A DNA stretch of 64,000 bases. Source: Rhyacophila brunnea (Eukaryota > Arthropoda > Insecta > Trichoptera > Rhyacophilidae). Under the pieces are notes generated by a model. It was not told where the DNA came from and made no database searches. It saw nothing but the letters and a program-made list of their open reading frames with translations. The stretch covers positions 38,978 through 102,977 of the forward strand of contig JAGYXB010000285.1 of assembly GCA_022495005.1 (NCBI GenBank), written 5' to 3'. Shown here piece by piece: positions 11,822-23,219 of the stretch (its first letter is position 1; the number at the start of each line of letters is the position of its first letter). Position numbers and translations under genes: made by a program.

Positions 11822-12375
11822 AAGTGTCTATATATGGATGTATATTTGATGAAATTGTTCGCAGAGTAAAGCTAGGCTGGAGTGCTTTTGGCCGCCTGAA
11901 TAATGTCTTCAAAAGTGACCTTTCACTGTGCCTAAAGCGCAAAGTGTTCAACCAGTGTGTGCCTCCCATGATCACATATGCGTGTGAAGCATGGACCCTA
12001 AGTAAAAGAGAGATCCAGAAACTTAGAGTAGCATAGCATGGTACCGAGAGGTTTATGCTGGGCATAACGCGAAAGGACAAAAACAGGAATGAGTGTATAG
12101 GAAGCAGATAAGAATTTTCGATGCAATAGAGTTTATTAAAAGCCTTAAATAGAGATGGACTGGACACATAGCTCGAAGAAGAGACAATCGTTGGACAAAT
12201 CTAGTCATCTATTGGTATCCAAGAAGAACAAAACGTCAGAAAGGTAGACCTAGAGGCCACTGGATCGATGAAATGATAAAGTTCTGCGGAAGGCTGCATA
12301 GGACCGAGAGAAGTGGAAGCAGCTTGAAGAGGCCTTCATCCATCAGTGGATAGATTCAAGCTGATGATGATGATG

Positions 12376-12764
12376 CTTAAAAAACTATGATTATTGTTAC
12401 TATAACGAATAAGACAGCAGAACAGCCTTGTGTCTTTCTGTTAGTAAAATTTATAAACAATGATAAACCTTATTGTAATAATAATATATTCGTAATAAAT
12501 ATAAAAGTGACTTGTGAATCATACTATTGATTGACTTGAGTAGAAGAGTAAAGTGGATGAGTCTGTTCGAAATAGCCAAGACCTAACCTGGGCTGTAAAG
12601 ATATGAAAAATTATGTTCATGAAAACAATAAGAATCCATGTAGTTGCCAAACGTCCAAACGCTCTACGATTACTTGTTTATTTACGTATCCAAAAAATTG
12701 AACGTATGCAGTTGACCGTATCATAGAATACTGCATGATATAGTATTGGAAATAAAACATAATA
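12376..12764. other. Unannotated AT-rich DNA
   Basis: Nothing recognised between the RTE tail and the start of the next repeat. Confidence 0.5.
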
Positions 12765-13190
12765 CTTACAAGATAAAAAGAACTTTCTATATACAACGTT
12801 TTTAAATTCTGTTGAACCATATAAACTTGACTTGACTAGCATAGACGATCAAAAAATTTGTACTTGGCATGTCATTTTTATTTCCATAGTAACGCACGTA
12901 TATATTAATAATTTAGTTGCTAGGACCCCCCCCCCCTCCTTAGAAACCAATAATAGTGGATTGGATTACGGATTTCTTCAGAAATAACTTTTCATACAAA
13001 ACAGATTTCACTGAAAATGAATTCAATTCTACTTAAAGATGGCTAAAAGTATTAAAAAAATGCATTGGCATCGTGTTCTGATATATTCTAAAAGTTTAAA
13101 ATGTATAGCTAGTCGAAAAGTTGGTTAAAAATGGATTGCAAGATTTGTACCCGACAAATAAGAATACGAGCTACGAAAAACATTGTAATA
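12765..13190 (+). repeat. Unclassified interspersed repeat R, copy 1
   Basis: Shares long similarity with 15,998-16,580 and, on the other strand, with 22,137-22,515. Landmarks are AAGATAAAAAGAACTTT, CATAGTAACGCACGTATATA, a C run (CCCCCCCCCCTCC) and GGATTGGATTACGGATT. This copy has an internal deletion relative to the second. No coding capacity, terminal inverted repeats or tRNA boxes were found. Confidence 0.75.
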
Positions 13191-14357
13191 AAATATAATA
13201 TCGGAATGCAAGGAAAAGACAGAATAAATTAGGTATCGTATAATTTATATAAAATTCTAATAGATGCTTGTAGCAAGTCTCAATTAATCGTACCCGTGAA
13301 TATAAAAGTTAATGTTTTTATTGGAATTAATAAAATTATAATTAATAACTGTCTGCAATGCTCCAAGAAAAGCGCCTATTTTTTTTTGATTTCAATACTA
13401 AACGGTCGTTCTTTTCTGGTAACGGTATCTCTGGGTGAACGTTAATACGTGTAATTTACATGTAACCGTTTGTTTACGGTTCATTGAGTAGATGCATAAT
13501 CGTGTTTACATGAGTTCAGCTTTGAATTTGGTAGACAAAATACTCATTAATACTACATGATAGAAGTCATACAGAAAAAATAATAATTTAATGTGATACG
13601 TAAATGACATGACATGATGGTACCTACTATATAATTAAGTAGAGTTTTGACTATATAGACACAGATTGCTTACAACATAGTTATATCAATTATTGAAACA
13701 TTTTTATTTTCAGTGCAAATGTTCAGCGATAATAAATAAATTATTGTCAATTGCTTAAAACTGATATAAAGATAAAATATATCATAGGTAGAACACACAA
13801 ATGCATTCAAGTTAATATGCTTTATTAATATAATATCGATGGCTTTGAAGAACACTGCTATAAATCAAATTAATATGATTGTAAGATAAGCTTATTTCTT
13901 TATATACTTAAAAACACGTTATCATTGCCTGTGTCATGTGTTTTAATTGTTTATCCGGGTTTTTTTTTATCACCATGCATATTTTTAAATGCTTCTCCTA
14001 AATCTTTAAAATTTTGAGCCGCGACAGTTTTTTTTACTATGTATACATTTAATAGAATTGTATTTGAAAATCCAAAAAGGTTCCAAAATTAAAATTTATA
14101 GAAAATATCGCACTTGCAACTATGAATCACGAATATGTGGTCAGATTGTAGAGATAGAATAGTGAGATGAGATGCAGGTAGAGTTGCATATATTATTATA
14201 TATCTGATTGGTTTAATTATTAATGTCCAACCTCGTTAATTTTAAATAATTTTTTTATTGGGAAGCTATTATTGGACGGATAATTTGTGTACCTATTGTT
14301 ATATTATTTCTTTCGCTTTGGATTTCATTTGATAAATATCGTTTTTTAAAAAAATTA
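13191..14357. other. Unannotated AT-rich DNA
   Basis: No coding region or repeat ends recognised. Confidence 0.5.
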
Positions 14358-14462
14358 TTCAGTTGAAAATGTCCCTCTGAGGCGGACGAAACCGGTCCTA
14401 ATTTATTGATTAAAAGTTGAATAAGTACTACAAAAAATGCGTTTTATTAAATTAAACAACAA
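14358..14462 (+). repeat. Repeat with hammerhead-like motif, copy 1
   Basis: GTCC (14,371-14,374) can pair with GGAC (14,384-14,387), and GAAAC follows at once, as in stem II and the GAAA core of hammerhead ribozymes. The CUGANGA box is degraded (TTGAAAA). The sequence continues GGTCCTAATTTATTGATTAA and ends ATGCGTTTTATTAAATT. A second copy is at 58,346-58,450. Hammerheads of this kind occur in Penelope-like and other retroelements. Which element this belonged to is not visible. Confidence 0.45.
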
Positions 14463-14904
14463 TACAATGCAGTTCCACCATGAATTGACAGCTAACAAAA
14501 TAAAAGTAATCTTACAATAATTGTAGTAATATTATCCCTCAGATCGGGCAAAGGTCTTATCGAAATAAATACTTATATTAAATTGCACCATATTATATAA
14601 ATTGGGTAGAGTACATAATATAGTGAACGCATTATCAAATGTATCATGTTGTTTACAACATAAAGGGTTACGGATGAATAATACTGGTCACAGCACAGAT
14701 AAACAATAAATCAAATATGTGTCACGTATAGAAGAGACAGAATTTTTGAAACGTGATGCTTTTAAACAAACGGCGATGCATTTTGCGATATATTTACAGA
14801 ACAGCGTAAACTGTTCCCGTTCTCCAGGAGAAATGACTGAGATTAAAAAAGAAATATATTATTACATAATATACATGTTAATAATAAGAAACCAACACTG
14901 ATAT
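14463..14904. other. Unannotated AT-rich DNA
   Basis: A 60-codon open stretch at 14,719-14,901 shows no recognisable feature and is likely chance. Confidence 0.5.
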
Positions 14905-15000
14905 TATACGCTTACTAGTAAAAATCTTTTTTGAAAAAATATGACGCCTAACGGGACTTGAACTTGTATTCACTGGGTTTGAGCCAATTAATATTTATCA
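14905..15000 (-). repeat. tRNA-derived SINE, family 2
   Basis: Read on the minus strand it has a B-box-like AAGTTCAAGTCCCGTT. The A/T-rich tail (AAAAATCTTTTTTGAAAAAA) is shared with the copy at 58,055-58,205. Degenerate and partial. Confidence 0.5.
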
Positions 15001-15131
15001 CCAAAATTCTTAATTCTTGGCTCCACTAAATATTTTCTAAAGATGGTATTTATCATCTAAATCTAAACTAAGACATCGAAATGAAATTTCTTCGAAGAGG
15101 AGGTAGGTCTGTTTAAGAATTTTGTTTGGTA

Positions 15132-15302
15132 CAGTTCGGTTATGAGGAATACAGCGGCAAACACATTATGAAAATAGTCGATATACTGGATTATTTGTAA
15201 GGTTAACCTAACCAAACCTAATCTTACCCAAACGAACAAATAATCCAGTATATCGGGTATTTTTAAAATGCGTTTACCGCTGTATTCTTCATAACCGAAC
15301 TG
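15132..15302. mobile_element. Palindromic mariner-type MITE, 171 bp
   Basis: Almost the whole element is an inverted repeat: CAGTTCGGTTATGAGGAATA at the left matches the complement of the right end (CAGTTCGGTTATGAAGAATA). The arms are about 68 bp. TA dinucleotides flank it at 15,130-15,131 and 15,303-15,304, as expected for Tc1/mariner insertion. The loop (about 15,201-15,235) contains GGTTAACCTAACCAAACC, a TTAGG-like sequence. No coding capacity. Confidence 0.8.
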
Positions 15303-15359
15303 TATCTTTTGTTTTATCTGGTTATTATGAATCTGGTTTTAATAATATAAAAATAATGA

Positions 15360-15730
15360 TTAAGAGCGTACATAAGTGAATAGGCAAATAATTTTCAACA
15401 GTATGTGGGACATAAATTTGGCCGCGTTGCCAGTCGGAGAGCGATAGTTGACCTATGAATACGTCAATTTGTTTTGTGATGGCGTCGGAGAAATATATTC
15501 TTAAATCACGTAAAGATGACTAAAAACATTCCGCATGCACTTGAAAAAGAAAACGTATCAATGAATATACTATTATTATTACGAATATAATAATAAACAT
15601 TATATTAAAAGGACGCATGTTGAATTTTTATGACAAATTATATTTCGTTCAGCTCGCGTCATTTGCACAATCCGCGCATCGCCTAGTCACGATCTTTTTA
15701 GACCATGCCTCAGCTGAGGTATAGCCTTAA
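15360..15730 (-). mobile_element. TTAA-flanked MITE, copy T1
   Basis: TTAA at both ends encloses inverted termini (GAGCGTACATAAGTG at the left; GGCTATACCTCAGCTGAGGC as the complement of the right). The interior matches copies at 25,479-25,840 and, inverted, 32,147-32,518. TTAA duplication is characteristic of piggyBac-type insertion; no transposase is present. Confidence 0.75.
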
Positions 15731-15997
15731 GAAACCTGACCTGGAAGAGGTTTGAAAATAAACCTAAAATTTTCTCTTCAACCAGCTAGTAGGCCCCAGA
15801 ATTCATATCGACTGTGGAAGGGAAAAGGGACGTAATCTACACAAATCAAATTTTAGAGGAGACACAAAAATGTTTTTGTTATGGAATGCGGTCAAAGTTA
15901 AAATACAAAATATACATTACCGTGAAGTATATGATTATTAATAATTCAGTGTTTAAATTCCTAATTTTATAGCCATTAAGTATTGAGTTAATTAAAC

Positions 15998-16580
15998 AAA
16001 TAATTACAAGATAAAAAGAACTTTTTATATACTTACCACGTTTTTAAATTTTCTGTTGAATCAAATAAACTTGATAATTCTGTGTATTAATAATTTAGGA
16101 CAAATAAGACAATTGTCAACAAATCACTTTTTGCTATTTTGCAACAAAACAACAAATATAGAATACTATACATACTACAATATGCTCAAACTTTTACTTG
16201 ACATGAAGTAAATAAAAAACGAACAAACAAACGAATATATAATACTGAAATGTCATGTTTATTTCCATAGTAACGCACGTATATATTAATAATTGAGTTG
16301 CTAGGACCCCCCCTCCTTAGAAACCAATAATAGTGGATTGGATTACGGATTTCTTCAGAAATAACTTTTCATACAAAACAGATTTAACTAGAAATGAATT
16401 CAATTCTACTTAAAGATGGCTAGAAGTATTAAAAAAATGCATTAGCATTGTGTTCTGATATATTCTAAAAGTTTCAAATGTCTAGCTAGTCGGGAAGTTA
16501 GTTTAAAATCGATTGCAAGATTTATACTGGATAAACAACCACCGGACAAACAAGAATACGAGCTAATAAAAACGTGGTAA
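15998..16580 (+). repeat. Unclassified interspersed repeat R, copy 2 (longest)
   Basis: The fullest copy of repeat R. It adds a segment absent from copy 1 (GACAATTGTCAACAAATCAC, then TTTTGCAACAAAACAAC). That segment is present, inverted, in copy 3. It continues through CATAGTAACGCACGTATATA and GGATTGGATTACGGATT. Non-coding. Confidence 0.75.
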
Positions 16581-16599
16581 AATTAACAAAAATGATAGT

Positions 16600-16745
16600 T
16601 AAGTCGTTTTTCCCACTTCACTTCCTTTTTTTAAATTGCCAACTAAATTTAGATAATAAATCGGCATTTGCAGCTTATTACACAACTTGTATTAGTCATG
16701 TATAATGTTATGAGGGTTACGTCCTTTTTCTTTTCTAGAGTCAAT
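16600..16745 (-). mobile_element. Partial copy of the 46.4-kb mariner-type MITE
   Basis: TGAGGGTTACGTCCTTTTTC near the right end matches a terminus of the element at 46,445-46,810. CGGCATTTGCAGCTTATTAC matches its interior on the opposite strand. The partner end is missing. Confidence 0.45.
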
Positions 16746-18439
16746 AAAGATAAAATAATCGCCGAATTAAAACAGTGTCATTTGAAGAAGGATAATAAAT
16801 TAAAGACATTATCCACATATTCATAATTGATATAGAAATGATCGTAGCTAGGTATGCAACCGCTTGAATCGCTTCAGGTTTAATTATAGGTGGACCGCGT
16901 CCGGGTTTCCAAATCCTCGACCTGCCGGGAAAGTTGTTCAGGAAATAATACTGGGACGGGATTCGTTAGTATTCAGCGAGGGTGCTTCGTTGTGCAGATC
17001 TGCGTCACGTACTGTGGCCTAGTAAGGGTCGCTTGGCGATCTCTGTAGGCAGCGGTAGCCAACTATAATACATACCTAGTCATAGTGTGATATGGAGGTG
17101 GGAAAACTGGTCGATTTTGAAGACTAAGTATACTTACTAGCAGTATAAAAAATACTTAGTATCGAAACTTGTTCCAAAATACTTACTAGTATTTGGGATA
17201 TTATATAGAGCGTTTGGCGTATATGACTTTTTAGAAACCATTTTTACACAAATTGTTTATACCTATAATTATTATTTATTTACACACTCACGCATAAAAT
17301 TTGAATTTTGTTTATAAGTTCCAATAATTATAACACTAACAAATCTAGAAACTCGACGTGACGAAACCCGTAAATACTTATATACTTTTAGATTTATATA
17401 TAATATAATACTTATAGATTGTGTAAATTGTGAACCTCAATATTTTTGGTGACATTCCCCATACCCAGACACTCCGTACTTTAAGTCTAGTGACAAAGAT
17501 CTGAACTGCAGCTTTAACTATGAGTCATTGCGACCTGCCGCATCTAAAAGCCTACGCTGTCATCTCTTTTAGATATCCAGATGGTTTAGCCAATTCATGA
17601 GTGTCACAGGTCTTGAACTGACAAAAGCCTTGCGTGTCGTAGAATGCCGAGAGGAATAGGACCAACCCATTGCAAATTAATTAGGAAAGTAAAATTTTTA
17701 GCATCAGAATATTATTATGGTCGCCTTCCATTTAGTATCCGACCTTATGTATCGATTGCAGAAAATATATTTCGTTTTGCATTGATATCTAAATTATTAT
17801 CTAATATAAGACTCTAATTTTATTGTAGAAAGAAACTGATGTATTTCATCATAATATAGTTGCTGCTAGCATTATATATAATAAGAATATTAAACGCTCC
17901 CACTAATCTTCAACTAATACAGCAATATGTAATTTTGTACTGCTATTGTAAACTATACGAGAATTTTAATCAATTTTCCATTTTCTTGTAAACTGATGCG
18001 CTTTTCCATCTTAAACATAACATGTATATATATTTAAGCGCTTGCAGCCATTGATGAACAATGTGGTAGATAAGCCCTCATGTATTCTAAGTATATTAGG
18101 TTAACATTCTAGACAATACTAGACTGCTATTATGGTTCATTATAATATTATTATTCGTGGCTCGTTGGGACAATAACCCTAACTAAGCATCCAATACGAC
18201 ATAATACCTTTATATAATATATACGTAACGTAAAATCGATGCTATCTATGTTCTTTTTATAACTTTTAAGTTCGGATCAAACTTTTTATTCGAGCCATAA
18301 AACACGAAAAGATGTAATATTATTATATGAATGAAATAATAATAAAATAGAAACCTTTACAAGAATATACTATGCTATAAGGTAAAAGATACATTATTAT
18401 CTTAACTGGTAAATGGAAAATATTATGGACCTTCTATAT
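16746..18439. other. Unannotated DNA with a GC-richer patch
   Basis: The patch at about 16,862-17,060 and another at about 17,450-17,650 are less AT-rich than the rest. Neither gives a recognisable protein in the readings I tried. Confidence 0.4.
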
Positions 18440-18755
18440 TTAGCCTCTCATCACGCTGAAAATAAAGAGGCGACGTTGGTTGGACCTGGCTCGGCCACGT
18501 GCTGCGGATGCCAGAAGAGATTTTTAACCTGGCTTGCCTGTTATTTAAGCCGACCGGATTCCGGCGACCTGAAAGGCCACTAAATACAATCTACAGAGTG
18601 TATACGGCGGAGCTACGGGATGCTGGTTTGACCTGGAACGAAGCAAGAAGACTGGCGAGTGACAGGGATTCTTGGATGCGCCACGTGGTGTCCATATGCT
18701 CCAGTTAAGGGGCGGATATGGCCAAAGAAGAAGGAGAAGAAGAAGAATATTTGCG
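18440..18755 (+). mobile_element. LINE C-terminal fragment with (GAA)n tail
   Basis: Encodes LRMPEEIFNLACLLFKPTGF, then NTIYRVYTAELRDAGLTWNE and ARRLASDRDSWMRHVVSICS. It ends with AAGGGGCGGATATGGCC and a purine tail (AAGAAGAAGGAGAAGAAGAA). It is the same family as the minus-strand copy at 29,705-30,425, and only the extreme 3' end was inserted. Non-functional. Confidence 0.8.
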
Positions 18756-21721
18756 ATGAAATAGACATTTTTTCGAGATTTTCTCCAGACCATGAATTAT
18801 TTATTTTCAAATATGTATTTGTTAAATGTGATATTCGAGCCCACAATCTACGGCTCCAAAAACAAACACTCTGCCAATATTCTACCGTGGATGTAAAACT
18901 GCAAGGAATTATGTCGTAATTTCTTTAATCTTAAAATTTAATCTTAAATACTATAAATTATTATATTACATACTATATCCTAGAGAATTATTTTTATTCA
19001 ATACTGCATATAAACAAGTTTTACAAACGTATAACTTATATTATGAAAAAGAAATTATTGATAAAGTATCAGATAACCTTTTAACTTTACATCTGTCATT
19101 TAGATAAAAAAATATGTAAGTATTATATACGTACTAATTCCGTGACTTGTCAATTTATTCAATTAATTACTTTGAAGCAGTCATTAAAATTTTTATAGTA
19201 TTAACTTACGATTATACATAAATTATATTAAGAAGTTTTCATACTTTGTGTAAATACCTTTTTAAAATATTATTTATGGTGCAATCAGTATTTTAAAAAA
19301 CAGCATAAGTTTCGATTGTATGATGCGACGTTGCCTCGCTAATTAGAATGTTAACATCCTTTTATGTTTATGTTAATAAATGCATAGCTTTCATCTTTAT
19401 TTCGATTAAGTGTAACGTCAACATTCTATGCATCTAGACTTCATAAATTAATAGAATGAAAACACCATATCCTCCATCCATTAAAATAACCTTACTGCTA
19501 ACAGCTTGTACTGTGTCTACAAATTAAAATAGTTTGCAATAACTATACTTGTACTACCCCCTCGCTTCCTAGCGCCTCTCCACAAGTGGATAAATACGCA
19601 ACATTGTATCCAAACAACCCTCAGAACTAAGGGTCACCCTAGGGTTATGTCCTAGGTTGATAGTAAACGCGTGTGAAAGGGCGATAAGTTGATTAAATGC
19701 ACAAAAGCTTTCAGAAAAAAAACCCTTTTCCATCCTAGACGGAGCATATGTCTACCACAGTTTGAAATCATTTAAAGTGATTTGAATTGATATTGAACTG
19801 TTTTATGTTAATCCACTTCATATTTTACAAACTCCAAAGTTATTCATTTATCAAAATATAATACGGGTAAACAACTATTCGCTGAACCGACTAAACGAAG
19901 AATGTAATAGTATGTAAGTAATCCAGTTCAAGGACACTGAACAAGATTTATAATCAGAATATACACTGCTCGGGAAGACCACGATTCACAGTAATAAGTC
20001 ACTAAATGTAAAGAATAAGTATTTCAATGAATAGGTACAATAATACCCTATTTTTTCCATTAACTTTGCAATCCAATCTTGGCTGCATCAGCAAGGTGTC
20101 TCTTAACATATCTTATTTTTTTTTCAAAAATGGATGTAATTCAATAAATACACATTGAAATATAATACTTATATTATTTTTCATAATCCAGGACACAAAG
20201 CGGTGACCCATAACCTTATAAGCGGATATTTTACCATTCATTCATTCAAAGCACTTATAACTATAAACTTATTCTCCCAATAATGTCAGTTATAATGTCG
20301 TGCGGTCCTGGATTCGAATCCCATGTTTGAAAAATTCTATTTTTCGGTGTCTGTTTGAATCCATAGTATGGACCTACTTGGTTTACCAAGTAGATAACAT
20401 CAATTTTATCATCAAAACACAATTAGGTATGTAAAACCTCCACTTTGAGGTAAAAATTTATAAGTGTCAAAAACACGTTATGAAGTTACGGTCATTTTAA
20501 AGTTTAACATCTTCTATAAAAATAGTCTTAGCCTAAACATAAGTGAATTTACATTTTTTTAAATAGATTCGAGTACATTATATTATTTTAGTATGTTAAA
20601 TAAACCACATTATCTATGAATTATACACAAATGGTTATTTATCAAGAAACGGTCATACTTACTAACATTTGGCAGACAAGATTTTACACATTTTGATATT
20701 TTACTGTGTATTCCTAGAGGAATCAAGGAAGAAAATGATTGAATGTCGTATCATTATGGTCCCATTATGAGTGTATTTATTTCAGATATTTCAGTAAAAA
20801 TGTTAAATCAACCGTGTTTTAATGCTTCAATTTATCATTTTTAATATAACTAGTAAGTATATAATATATATTCCAAAGATAGAAAATGCATTGAAAGTAG
20901 CACTTCTATGTAAGTACAGATACAAACTTTTGGCATTACTTTTTTTGTCACCCAATTTTATTTAAAATATCGTAATTGGAAAATGTACAATTATTAATAA
21001 GCAATAAAGGTTCAACAATTTAACCTTAATATATTAAGTAAGCTTCGACTTACAAATTTTTCCCTGAGAATATATTATTACAGAAAAAACTTTTATTAAT
21101 AATATAACTTCCTGAAAAAGTATTATCCCGTGGTCGTATTAGATTTAAACTTTTTTTGCATAAATATTTACCTGAATTTAACACATAATTGGCCATTAAC
21201 TCAAAATATATAAAATGTTGACTTCCCAACTTTTGACAGCAACTCCATGAAATTATGATACTTTTAGGATTAAACATGGTAATGTTTTGTTATGTACATA
21301 ATTTATGATAATTATTATTTAATTTCTAAATTAAATTATCCAGATATTTAGGACAACACCAAATCGATTCATTTATAATACAGCACCCTATAGTCATACT
21401 GTCGTAATTTTAATTTTGATATTAAACGCCATTCGAATTACTGGAGTTACAGATTTTAATTATAGATACGTTCAAACAGCATTTTGTAGGTCACGTTTAC
21501 CTGATAACTTGATACGTTATATCGGGAGCAGAATTACCTAGAAACAAACCAGTTAGAGGTCCAGTTCACACATAAAGAAAACATGTAGTAATGGAGTTAT
21601 ATTATAATAGATAATAATGGAATATTATAACAATGTAATATAAAATATATATAACTTTTCTTGTTTAAGTTACCTTACTGAACTACCTACTTAGTAAATA
21701 GTAGTTTTAACTTACACAAAG
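18756..21721. other. Unannotated AT-rich DNA
   Basis: No gene found. A B-box-like GGATTCGAATCC near 20,311-20,322 hints at a decayed SINE (20,285-20,345). Nothing else is recognised. Confidence 0.45.
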
Positions 21722-21950
21722 TGTTCATCATCACACGGGTCAATTACCGGGGCAAGATGAAGGCTTTCTCTAGCTTATTCTACTATTGCTGGTTCTTAAC
21801 TTTTTGCTGCCACGTCATCTACATAGCTTTATGAGATCGTCAATATAGTGGGTTTTAAGGCACTTTTGTGGTCATTTAGTGCTCGTAGAATACCACTGTA
21901 TGGCAGCATATTTTGTCCAGCGGTTGTCTACTCGCCGATTGACATATCCA
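21722..21950 (-). mobile_element. Decayed RTE LINE 3' end
   Basis: Minus-strand bases parallel the RTE 3' region: CGGCGAGTAGACAACCGCTG then CATACAGTGGTATTC, against AGACAATCGTTGGACA and CATCCAGTGGTATCC in copy A. It ends near TGTGATGATGAAC, the family tail. Frame is lost. Confidence 0.6.
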
Positions 21951-22136
21951 TTGCTATTTCATCAACTTGGACACCTTTGTTATTAAATACCAAGAAAAAC
22001 GACATTACATACTTTTTTTCCATAGCGGCAGCTTACTGTGACGTCACGTGATAGTCGGCGACATGCAACATAATATAATTTGCGCTTAACTCATATTTTT
22101 ACCATGTTTTTCAATGTTTCAGTTTCAGTGTTTCGT

Positions 22137-22515
22137 TTGCCAATGCATTCTTTTAATACTTTTAGCCATCTTTAAAGTAGAATTGAATTCATTTTTAGTT
22201 AATTCTGTTTCGTATGAAAGGTTATTTCGGAAGTAATCCGTAATCCAATTCAATATTATTGGTTGCTAAGAGGGTGATCTTAACAACTTAATTATTAATA
22301 TATACGTGCGTTACTATGTAAATCAAAATGACATTTCAGTATTCTATATTTGTTTGCTTGTTTGTTGCAAAATAGCAAAAAAAATGATTTGTTGACAATT
22401 GCCTTATTTGTCCAAAACTATTAATACATAGCATTGTCAAGTTTATATTATGATTCAACAGAAAATTTAAAAACGTGGTATTTAAAAAGTTCTTTTTATC
22501 TTGTAATTATTGTTA
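22137..22515 (-). repeat. Unclassified interspersed repeat R, copy 3
   Basis: Reverse-strand copy of repeat R, running from its CAATGCATT end to its AAGATAAAAAGAACTTTT end. It is more diverged than copies 1 and 2: the C run is reduced to ATCACCCTC. Confidence 0.7.
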
Positions 22516-22884
22516 AATATACTCAATATAATGAGGCGAAAAAATTAGGACTATACTCATTTGCCTCCGAAAACAATGTTTAAATAAATGTTACATACTA
22601 ATTGTTAAACTACACTTAATTGAAGGTCATCTTGTTTGGATGGTCGTGGATCAGGGAAGATAATGGTGTGTACTGTTTTTAAAAATAGTCAAGATTGTTT
22701 TTTCGACTCAATAGAAGTTAAATGTTATGATCACAACCCCAAATGATAATAGTACCTACAATATGTTTTATTATTAATTAATATTGAAAATAGGTAAGTA
22801 CACAAGGTTGCATAATGCAAAATTCTTTATATGAAAAAATATGTTTGAAAAAACTCATGGGATACAGGATATCTACACATAAAA

Positions 22885-22985
22885 AAAAAGGAAAAAAGTT
22901 GGACTGAGTGGGACTCAAACTCACATCTCTTACTCTAGGTGAGTGCTCTCATCTTTAAGCTGTCAAACCGTACACGATTCTTGCG
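22885..22985 (-). repeat. tRNA-derived SINE, family 3, copy 1
   Basis: Minus strand shows an A-box-like GACAGCTTAAAGATGAGAGC and a B-box-like GAGTTTGAGTCCCACTC, then CAGTCCAACTTTTTTCC. Related to 25,010-25,120. Confidence 0.55.
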
Positions 22986-22995
22986 AATTATTTTT

Positions 22996-23215
22996 TTCGA
23001 CCATGTCCGATCCTAATTAGATCATAATATGGGCCTCCACAAAGTGGAGGTTTGTATTAAAAAAATTTTTTTTACGAGAAATGGATGTCAGCCACTTGCT
23101 CAACCTATTAGGTCAATACTCCGACTCATACTCAAATTGAAAAACAACATATTTAGTTGCCAGACCCAGGATTCAAACCTGGGACCCACGACGTTATAGG
23201 CCGCTATATGCTATT
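22996..23215 (-). repeat. tRNA-derived SINE, family 1, copy 1
   Basis: Minus strand contains GGTTTGAATCCTGGGTCTGG (B box and family body), the GTGGCTGACATCCATTTCTC block and the 3' segment ATTATGATCTAATTAGGATC. The 5' head is cut, and the foldback element starts immediately beyond it at 23,220. Confidence 0.7.
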
Positions 23216-23219
23216 ATAG

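Larger units (their letters stand above)
9893..12372 (+). mobile_element. RTE LINE copy B, 5'-truncated and split by a TIR element
   Basis: Homology to copy A starts at CATAGTAATTTTCT, just after the FADD codons. It runs to 10,093, is interrupted, and resumes at 11,822. It then reaches the true 3' end, with CTGATGATGATGATG at about 12,360-12,375. The left part encodes KVALKINVIKTKVMFN and QLEQVKSYIYLGQQV. The right part encodes RRVKLGWSAFGRLNNVFKSD and YACEAWTLSKREIQKLRVA. It is pseudogenic, with an in-frame stop after LRVA. It supplies the intact bases that reveal the frameshift and 3' loss in copy A. Confidence 0.88.
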
